Positions 1 through 4,364 of a DNA stretch of 5,307 bases are shown piece by piece (position 1 is the first letter of the stretch; each line of letters begins with the position of its first letter). The notes beneath the pieces were generated by a model. It saw nothing but the letters and a program-made list of their open reading frames with translations. It did no database searches and was not told the DNA's origin. Source of the DNA: Bacteroidota bacterium (GTDB taxonomy: Bacteria > Bacteroidota > Bacteroidia > Flavobacteriales > Flavobacteriaceae); the NCBI GenBank assembly GCA_023393485.1, contig JAEWLD010000306.1:1-5307 (forward strand). The letters run 5' to 3'. The position numbers and the translations under genes are program-made.

Positions 1-699
1 CACTTCAATCGTCCGATTGGTAATATTGTTAACGAACGCGCGGTCGTGCGAAATCACGACGACTGCCTTGGCCGAATTCAGCAAAAATTCTTCAAGCCAT
101 TGGATGGATTCGATATCCATGTGGTTCGTCGGCTCGTCGAGCAAAATCAAATCCGGCTTTTTCAACAGGATTTTGGCGAGTTCGATCCGCATGCGCCAAC
201 CGCCTGAAAATTCAGAAGTCGGACGCGCGAAATCGCCGCGTTCAAAACCGAGGCCTTTCAGAATAAGTTCAACTTCTTCCTCGTAATTCACTTCTTCAAC
301 CGCATAAAAACGCTCGCTCAGGTCAGAAACGCGCTCAATGAGCTTCATGTAGCCATCGCTTTCGTAGTCTGTGCGAACGGTCAATTCTTCATTGATCGCA
401 TCGATTTCAGCCTTCATTTTGAAGATTTCGGAAAAAGCTTTTGATGCTTCCTCAAAAACCGTCGTATCATCCTTAGTCAGCAAGTGCTGAGGCAAATAGG
501 CGATAACAGCTTCCTTTGGCGCCGAAATATTGCCCGTTGACGGCTTGTTCACCCCGGCAATGATTTTTAAAAGCGTTGATTTTCCAGCGCCATTCTTACC
601 CATCAGGGCGATTTTGTCATTTTCATTGATGGCGAATGAAACATCGCTGAAAAGCGTTGTTCCGCCGAATTGTACCGAGATGTCGTTGACCGTGATCAT
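1..699 (-). CDS. ABC-F family ATPase, N-terminal part (runs off the window)
   Basis: This is the first 233 codons of an ABC-F protein, a soluble tandem-ATPase family without membrane domains that acts on the ribosome (translation factors and antibiotic-protection proteins). The first nucleotide-binding domain is complete: Walker A GKNGAGKST at residues 34-42, Q-loop Gln71 in YLPQ, signature FSGGWRMR at 164-171, Walker B LILLDEP at 184-190 followed by TNHMD, and the H-loop His218 in ISHDRAF. The DEPTNHMD and SGGWRMR forms are typical of ABC-F rather than of transporter ATPases. A charged helical stretch at about residues 85-145 sits where ABC-F proteins carry the domain-1 arm. The interdomain linker and second ATPase domain lie beyond position 1. 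The ATG at 699 is chosen because the protein then starts MITVNDISVQFGG, the normal first strand of the fold. Upstream bases are A-rich with no Shine-Dalgarno. The subfamily and ribosomal role cannot be set without the linker and second domain. Confidence 0.93.
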   Translation of the reverse strand, partial: MITVNDISVQFGGTTLFSDVSFAINENDKIALMGKNGAGKSTLLKIIAGVNKPSTGNISAPKEAVIAYLPQHLLTKDDTTVFEEASKAFSEIFKMKAEIDAINEELTVRTDYESDGYMKLIERVSDLSERFYAVEEVNYEEEVELILKGLGFERGDFARPTSEFSGGWRMRIELAKILLKKPDLILLDEPTNHMDIESIQWLEEFLLNSAKAVVVISHDRAFVNNITNRTIEV

Positions 700-732
700 G
701 TTGTTTTTTGAAGGCGCAAAGATAAGATTCAA

Positions 733-767
733 GTCAATCAATAATTAATAATTAACAATTAATAATT
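733..767. repeat. AT-rich heptamer tandem repeat upstream of the ABC-F gene
   Basis: Five consecutive 7-bp units are read on the plus strand: GTCAATC, AATAATT, AATAATT, AACAATT, AATAATT. They lie 34 bases upstream of the ABC-F start codon, in the 119-base gap after the acetyltransferase gene. Low complexity makes chance periodicity a concern here, but the other two large spacers in the window also have 7-bp units. The function is unknown. Confidence 0.6.
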
Positions 768-791
768 GGACTGATGATTTTCTTCGCTGCG

Positions 792-818
792 CTCCGTAGC
801 GTTCGGCTGCGCCCGGAG
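792..818 (-). terminator. GC-rich hairpin directly after the acetyltransferase stop, possible terminator
   Basis: CTCCG at 792-796 pairs with CGGAG at 814-818, and GCG at 799-801 pairs with CGC at 810-812, leaving an 8-base TTCGGCTG loop and a small TA/C internal loop. On the minus strand the hairpin begins at the base after the acetyltransferase TGA. It is far richer in GC than the AT-rich sequence on the ABC-F side. No uridine tract follows it on the minus strand, so a classical intrinsic terminator is not shown. It could instead be an mRNA 3' end stabiliser or part of a dispersed GC-rich repeat. Confidence 0.3.
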
Positions 819-1352
819 TCAATTTGTCAATTGTCGATTATCGACTATTTCATACCATGCACACACATCGCCTTCATCGACGAAGCGGTTGACGAACCGC
901 AACCCGCATTTTTCGAGAATCCTGACCGAAGCCGTATTTTCAACATCGACATAGGCAGAAATCCGGTCCAGTTTCAATTCATTGAACCCGAAATCAATCC
1001 ATGCTTTTGCCGACTCAAAGCCGTAACCTTTTCCCCAATGGCCTTTTTGAAAGCGGTAACCGAGGTCATAATTATTGTCAAATCCATTCAGATGCCTGAT
1101 GAATTTGAGCCCGCCCCAGCCGATGACCTCGCCGGTATCTTTGAGTACGACGGCCCAGCGTCCGATGCCGAAATCAACGTATTGCTGACGGATATTTTTG
1201 ATGATTTCACGAGTTTTTTCGATATCCTCTATTGGTTTTGCGCAAACGTATTTCATCACATCGGGATCGGAGTCGAGCGCAAACAGCGCCTCATCATCCG
1301 CCAGTTGCAGCTCGCGGAACAAAAGTCTTTCTGATTCAAAAGAAGTTCGCAT
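819..1352 (-). CDS. GNAT family N-acetyltransferase, RimJ/RimL type
   Basis: A 177-residue single-domain acetyltransferase expected to move an acetyl group from acetyl-CoA to an amine, such as a protein N-terminus or a small molecule; the substrate cannot be read from the sequence. It opens with the RimJ/RimL-type ESERLLFREL strand at residues 6-15. The central strand VIGWGGLKF is at about 77-85, the acetyl-CoA loop GHWGKGYG at 104-111, and the last motif, DVENTASVRILEKCGLRF, at 136-153. Length is normal for the family. An in-frame TTG at 1367 would add five residues (MRLKK), but the ATG at 1352 is preferred because the family's conserved start follows it directly. The gene lies 51 bases after the frame-restored end of the hydrolase gene and may share its transcript. 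The last codons, encoding NRQLTN, overlap a heptamer repeat, so the tail is probably not part of the fold. Confidence 0.9.
   Translation of the reverse strand: MRTSFESERLLFRELQLADDEALFALDSDPDVMKYVCAKPIEDIEKTREIIKNIRQQYVDFGIGRWAVVLKDTGEVIGWGGLKFIRHLNGFDNNYDLGYRFQKGHWGKGYGFESAKAWIDFGFNELKLDRISAYVDVENTASVRILEKCGLRFVNRFVDEGDVCAWYEIVDNRQLTN
826..846. repeat. Heptamer repeat overlapping the 3' end of the acetyltransferase gene
   Basis: Three 7-bp units read on the plus strand: GTCAATT, GTCGATT, ATCGACT. They cover the last codons of the acetyltransferase gene. Together with the units at 733-767 they bracket the GC-rich hairpin. The relation between the two arms is loose and may be inverted or partly direct, so they are listed separately. 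Confidence 0.45.
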
Positions 1353-1403
1353 CTTTTTTAGGCGCAATTTATCTAAAATTCCGTTCGGTGAATGCCTTAA
1401 ATA

Positions 1404-1523
1404 TTATTGATTTACCGCGCTTTTGATTGCCGCGCCGTCGAGAATTATTTTGAGTTCGGCCAGAAAACGCTCATCCTGGTTGATTCCGCCATGCCCAACG
1501 CCTTCAAGCGGAACAAATGTGAT
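1404..1523 (-). other. Out-of-frame C-terminal segment of the alpha/beta hydrolase
   Basis: Reading the minus strand from 1523 in the frame one base off from the hydrolase gives 39 further codons and a TAA at 1406-1404. The peptide begins ITFVPLEGVGHGG and continues with a charged helix containing FLAELKIIL. GVGHGG, with its His codon at 1493-1491, is the form expected of the catalytic-histidine loop in this hydrolase family. It follows the strand expected after the KLMPEDQ segment that ends the good alignment in the upstream frame. One missing base near 1523 (for example CAA from an original CAAA run) explains the break. It could be a genuine mutation or a sequencing or assembly error. Confidence 0.8.
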
Positions 1524-2236
1524 TGGTCTTCGGGCATCAATTTGTGCAAGCGCTCGCCGTTGTCAAACGAAATCAGCCGATCGTCGGTGCCGAGAAAAAT
1601 GTAGATCGGGCATTTTACTTTCGGCAGGAATAAATTGGTCTCGAACCTGTACTTTTTGACAAAATCGGGAACAAATGGCACGCGCGAATCCGCCAGTTCA
1701 ATCAGGTTGTAATACGGCGCCTGCAATACCAGGGCAGACGGATCGAACTTTGAAGCGAGATACGCCGCCGGACCGGTTCCGATTGAATACCCGACGATTA
1801 CGATATTGGAATATCGCTTCGCCAAAGCCTGATAGGCCGCGGTGACATCGGCAAGGAATTGCGCCTCGCTCTCAATCGTGCCTTCGCTTTTGCCATAACC
1901 GCGATAGTCGAGCAACATGACATCGTAACCATTCGCGGTATAATCAGGCGCGATGCTGCTCCAATGATCGAGCGTACCGGCGTTGCCGTGCAGATATAAA
2001 ACGGCACCGCGCGGCTTGTCGGTTTTAAAAAGAATAGCGTTGAGATCGGCGTCTGCACTTTTGATCGATAGTTCCTCAAAAGATTGGTCAAACTTGTAGG
2101 TGAAATCTGCCGGCAGTTTTGAGGCCTGAAAAATCATTTTTTCCTGACCGAAATACACGCCGACGATAAAAAGCAGGTACAACACCGCGAACAGTCCGAC
2201 AATTGACAAGATTACAAACCGAAGCGCGCGTATCAC
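1445..2236 (-). CDS. Membrane-anchored alpha/beta hydrolase (BEM46/YhfR-like serine hydrolase), frameshifted near the C-terminus
   Basis: The protein has one N-terminal membrane helix at about residues 6-28 and then an alpha/beta hydrolase fold, so the enzyme part is probably held at the membrane on the extracytoplasmic side. Visible landmarks are the oxyanion-loop HGNAG at 83-87, DYRGYGKSEG at 110-119, the nucleophile elbow GYSIG with Ser151, and the acid-residue loop FLGTDDRLIS with Asp219 the likely triad acid. The expected His loop is absent from this frame: after Gln238 it turns into an unrelated tail ending FWPNSK. The proper continuation, with GVGHGG, is in the adjacent frame and ends at 1404, so the intact protein would have about 277 residues. 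The GTG start at 2236 overlaps the upstream gene's TGA as GTGA, which suggests coupled translation. As read, the product lacks its catalytic His and would be inactive. The substrate is unknown; esterase, lipase or peptidase activity are all possible. Confidence 0.88.
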   Translation of the reverse strand: MIRALRFVILSIVGLFAVLYLLFIVGVYFGQEKMIFQASKLPADFTYKFDQSFEELSIKSADADLNAILFKTDKPRGAVLYLHGNAGTLDHWSSIAPDYTANGYDVMLLDYRGYGKSEGTIESEAQFLADVTAAYQALAKRYSNIVIVGYSIGTGPAAYLASKFDPSALVLQAPYYNLIELADSRVPFVPDFVKKYRFETNLFLPKVKCPIYIFLGTDDRLISFDNGERLHKLMPEDQSHLFRLKALGMAESTRMSVFWPNSK

Positions 2237-2850
2237 TCGTCGTCGGGTTCAAGCCAAAGTGGTTCAACCATGATCTTATCGGCGACGATTTCAAGTTTTT
2301 CAGTGACTTCAGTGGCAGTGAAAATGCGCTGGGTTTTGGCGACGCTGTCAGACAGACGCTGGACAATCGCGTCATGACGGCTTCTGAAAACTTCGTCGGC
2401 GTCATCAACGACGAAAATTTTGATCGTGTTCATGTTAAAGCCCGCACCCGAAAACAACGCGTTGATTTTACCGGGCGTTCCGATCAGGACATCGACGCCG
2501 AGCGAAATCAGGTTTTTGTCATTGTCGATATCGGTTTTGTCATTGGTTCCGTAAATGCGAAGCCCATTGTATTTGTTAAGTTCGCCGAACATCTGTTCCA
2601 TTTCAAGCATTTTTTCCTTGCTTTCAACGAGCACCAAAGCCCGCGTGCTTTCGCCTTCGGGTCTTTGGAGTTTTTGGATGACATTCAGAGCGATGGTCGT
2701 GCTCTTACCTGAACCAGGCGGTGAAATGAGCACGCAATCGGCGCCGCTTTTAATGGTCGAAAATGTGTCGCGCTGCAAATCGTTGGGCTCTGTAAGTCCG
2801 GTTTCTGCGAGCGCTTTTTGGAGGTTTGGGTTTATTTTTTTGAGATTCAT
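2233..2850 (-). CDS. DEAD-box-like protein with a single RecA domain and altered motif II
   Basis: A 205-residue protein matching only the first RecA-like domain of DEAD-box RNA helicases. Seen in order: Q-motif region GLTEPNDLQRDTF with Gln26; motif I SPPGSGKST at 43-51 with Lys49; motif Ia ALVLVES at 71-77; the TPGR-like motif Ib as GTPGKI at 124-129; motif II as VDDADEV at 148-154; and motif III as TAT at 178-180. DDAD replaces DEAD, so the glutamate that activates water for ATP hydrolysis is Asp. There is no helicase C-terminal domain (motifs IV-VI): the frame closes at an acidic tail, EPDDE, that runs into the hydrolase start. Similar short proteins exist in Flavobacteriia as I recall, so this is probably a settled short form and not a fresh truncation. 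ATP or RNA binding is plausible; independent unwinding is unlikely. The ATG at 2850 has an A-rich leader and no Shine-Dalgarno. Confidence 0.9.
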   Translation of the reverse strand: MNLKKINPNLQKALAETGLTEPNDLQRDTFSTIKSGADCVLISPPGSGKSTTIALNVIQKLQRPEGESTRALVLVESKEKMLEMEQMFGELNKYNGLRIYGTNDKTDIDNDKNLISLGVDVLIGTPGKINALFSGAGFNMNTIKIFVVDDADEVFRSRHDAIVQRLSDSVAKTQRIFTATEVTEKLEIVADKIMVEPLWLEPDDE

Positions 2851-2865
2851 TTTTTGTTGTCGAAT

Positions 2866-2941
2866 GTCAAACGTCCAATGTCAAACGAAGAGGCCTCGGT
2901 AACTTTAAACGCCGTTCGACGTTTGACGTTTGACGTTAAAC
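2866..2941. repeat. Inverted heptamer repeat filling the spacer between the DEAD-like and sigma-54 regulator genes
   Basis: The left arm (2866-2886) has the units GTCAAAC, GTCCAAT, GTCAAAC. The right arm (2914-2941) has GTTCGAC, GTTTGAC, GTTTGAC, GTTAAAC. The arms are reverse complements at 19 of 22 positions (2866-2887 against 2913-2934), giving a long stem with a loop of about 25 bases that contains the palindrome GAGGCCTC (2890-2897). The right arm starts three bases past the regulator's stop codon, and the left arm ends 15 bases from the DEAD-like start. In the transcript it could fold as a 3' end or attenuator stem. It lacks the U-tract of an intrinsic terminator. Confidence 0.8.
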
Positions 2942-2944
2942 GCA

Positions 2945-4108
2945 CTATTTACTGGCAAATAATTTTACGTCGGTTTCAGAAATTTCGCTTCCGCCGAGAA
3001 TGATTAACCGTTCAACAACGTTCCGCAGTTCGCGGATATTGCCTGTCCAATCGTATTCCTTGAGCAAATTGATCGCATCTGCCGAGAATTGTTTTGGCGC
3101 ATTTCCGTGTTCCGATGAGATTTTTTCGGTGAAATGGCCGATCAGCAGCGGAATATCGTCACGACGGTCATTGAGCGCAGGCACTTTGATCAAAATCACC
3201 GCGAGCCTATGGTATAAATCCTCGCGGAAACGCCCGGCAGTGATTTCTTCTTTTAAGTCTTTGTTGGTTGCGGCAATTACGCGCACATCGACCTTAATGT
3301 CTTTATCGGCTCCGACGCGCTGAATCATGTTTTCCTGCAACACGCGAAGCACTTTGGCCTGCGCCGACAGGCTCATATCGCCAACCTCATCGAGAAAAAT
3401 CGTGCCTTTGTCTGCAGCCTCGAACTTGCCCGCGCGGTCTTTGACTGCCGAGGTGAACGCGCCTTTTACGTGGCCGAACAATTCACTTTCAATCAATTCA
3501 GACGGAATCGCAGCGCAGTTGACTTCGATAAAAGGTGATTCTGCCCGTTCGCTTTTTTCATGCAACTGATGCGCGACGAGTTCCTTGCCGGTGCCGTTTG
3601 GACCGGTGATCAGCACGCGGGCATCGGTTGGGGCGACTTTTTCGATCATGTCCTTGATATGGCCGATGGCGTCGCTTTGGCCGATCATCTCGTAATTTTT
3701 CGAGACTTTCTTTTTGAGGATTTTGTTTTCGACAACAAGTTGCTTTTTGTCGAGCGCGTTGCGGACGGTATTCAGAAGCCGGTTCAAATCTGGCGGTTTA
3801 GAGATGTAATCGAACGCGCCGAGCCGCATGGTGTTGATGGCGGTTTCCATGTCGCCATGGCCTGAAATCATCACCATCGGAATTTCGGGCTTGATTTTTT
3901 TGACGGCTTCGAGCAGTTCAACGCCGTCCATTTTCGGCATTTTGATATCACACAACACAAGATCGTAATCTGTGTTTTTTATCTTGTCGAGCCCAGACAC
4001 GCCGTCTTCTGACTCTTCCACTTCATAAGATTCATTCTCTTCGGAAAGGATTTTTCCGAGTACGCGCCTGATTGACGCTTCGTCTTCGATAATGAGGATT
4101 TTTGGCAT
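2945..4108 (-). CDS. Sigma-54-dependent response regulator (receiver plus AAA+), no DNA-binding domain
   Basis: An NtrC-like activator of 387 residues that would use ATP to open promoters held by sigma-54 RNA polymerase after phosphorylation by a histidine kinase. The receiver domain (about 3-120) has the acidic pair Glu8/Asp9, phospho-acceptor Asp54 in LCDIKMPKMDG, the switch residue Ser82 and Lys104. The AAA+ domain (about 140-370) has Walker A GPNGTGKE at 169-176, the sigma-54 contact loop GAFTSA at 216-221, Walker B FLDEVGD at 238-244, AATN at 279-282, the arginine-finger region RFREDLYHRL at 293-302 and sensor II GNIRELRNVV at 356-365. The protein stops about 20 residues later at DVKLFASK, with no Fis-type helix-turn-helix. 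GAFTSA replaces the classical GAFTGA; I recall an FTSA form in Bacteroidota homologues. No kinase gene adjoins it. The ATG at 4108 directly precedes the first receiver strand. Confidence 0.95.
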   Translation of the reverse strand: MPKILIIEDEASIRRVLGKILSEENESYEVEESEDGVSGLDKIKNTDYDLVLCDIKMPKMDGVELLEAVKKIKPEIPMVMISGHGDMETAINTMRLGAFDYISKPPDLNRLLNTVRNALDKKQLVVENKILKKKVSKNYEMIGQSDAIGHIKDMIEKVAPTDARVLITGPNGTGKELVAHQLHEKSERAESPFIEVNCAAIPSELIESELFGHVKGAFTSAVKDRAGKFEAADKGTIFLDEVGDMSLSAQAKVLRVLQENMIQRVGADKDIKVDVRVIAATNKDLKEEITAGRFREDLYHRLAVILIKVPALNDRRDDIPLLIGHFTEKISSEHGNAPKQFSADAINLLKEYDWTGNIRELRNVVERLIILGGSEISETDVKLFASK

Positions 4109-4113
4109 GCTAA

Positions 4114-4146
4114 ACGTTCAAAGTTTGAGGTTTAAAGTTCAAGGTT
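4114..4146. repeat. Left arm of the inverted repeat flanking the structured-RNA candidate
   Basis: The arm has heptamer-like GTTTGAG and GTTTAAAG units and begins five bases upstream of the sigma-54 regulator start. Positions 4123-4146 are the reverse complement of 4304-4328, apart from one mismatch and one single-base indel. Because the arm covers the leader of the regulator mRNA, pairing with the distant arm could affect translation. That role is inference only. Confidence 0.75.
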
Positions 4147-4160
4147 GATTAACGGCTAAA

Positions 4161-4247
4161 CCCTAGCCCGGATGGAAACGGCATCCTTTTGCGGCTGTAG
4201 CTCGGCGGAAGCCGCAAAAGATACAGTGGACAGCCGGAATCAGCTCC
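4161..4247 (-). ncRNA. Structured intergenic RNA candidate, possibly Flavo-1-like
   Basis: The element has a perfect 10-bp stem (CTTTTGCGGC at 4186-4195 with GCCGCAAAAG at 4211-4220) around a 15-base loop. Outside it is a broken outer stem, CCGG (4168-4171) with CCGG (4234-4237) and AGC/GCT (4165-4167 with 4243-4245). On the minus strand the borders read GGAGCTGATTCC at the 5' side and GGGCTAGGG at the 3' side. I recall this border pattern from a recurrent intergenic element in Bacteroidota genomes, and my best guess is the Flavo-1 candidate RNA; that name is uncertain. The strand is also uncertain: a small GGATG/CATCC hairpin (4170-4174 with 4182-4186) could form on the plus strand instead. 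The minus strand is given because it matches all the genes. Rfam covariance search with both strands would settle identity and direction. Confidence 0.65.
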
Positions 4248-4303
4248 TGAAAAAACGCTACTAATATAAAACCTTCGAAGCAATATCCGTTGGCCGTTTA
4301 GAA

Positions 4304-4364
4304 AACTTTGAACTTTCAAACCTCAAACCTCAAACCTCAAACTTCAAACCTCAAACCTCAAACT
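4304..4364. repeat. Heptamer tandem array and right arm of the inverted repeat after the permease stop
   Basis: Seven contiguous 7-bp units run from 4316 to 4364 on the plus strand: five TCAAACC and two TCAAACT, with no spacing error. They are preceded by AACTTTGAACTT (4304-4315), and this outer end forms the arm complementary to 4123-4146. The last unit overlaps the permease stop codon (TAG at 4365-4363), so the array begins exactly where coding ends. An array this regular should be prone to slippage and variable between strains. Confidence 0.9.

Noticed and set aside
774..1334. Long plus-strand open frame (186 codons) opposite the acetyltransferase, and other plus-strand frames such as 2203-2712 and 3560-3865
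   Set aside because: They lie antisense to genes with clear family motifs, show no recognisable domain, and are explained by the codon use of the minus-strand genes.
1353..1367. TTG start at 1367 for the acetyltransferase
   Set aside because: It adds only MRLKK ahead of an ATG that is followed directly by the family's normal N-terminal strand.
2890..2897. GAGGCCTC palindrome as an operator
   Set aside because: An isolated 8-bp palindrome inside the loop of a larger stem, with no second copy in the window, is not enough.
4261..4283. TATATTAG (4268-4261, minus) as a Bacteroidota -7 element with TTG at 4283-4281 as the -33 element
   Set aside because: The -7 match to TAnnTTTG has a mismatch and the gap to the TTG is 12 bases, against about 19-21 expected, so I do not call a promoter.
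4304..4364. CRISPR-like array
   Set aside because: Units are 7 bp and directly contiguous, with no unique spacers and no cas genes.
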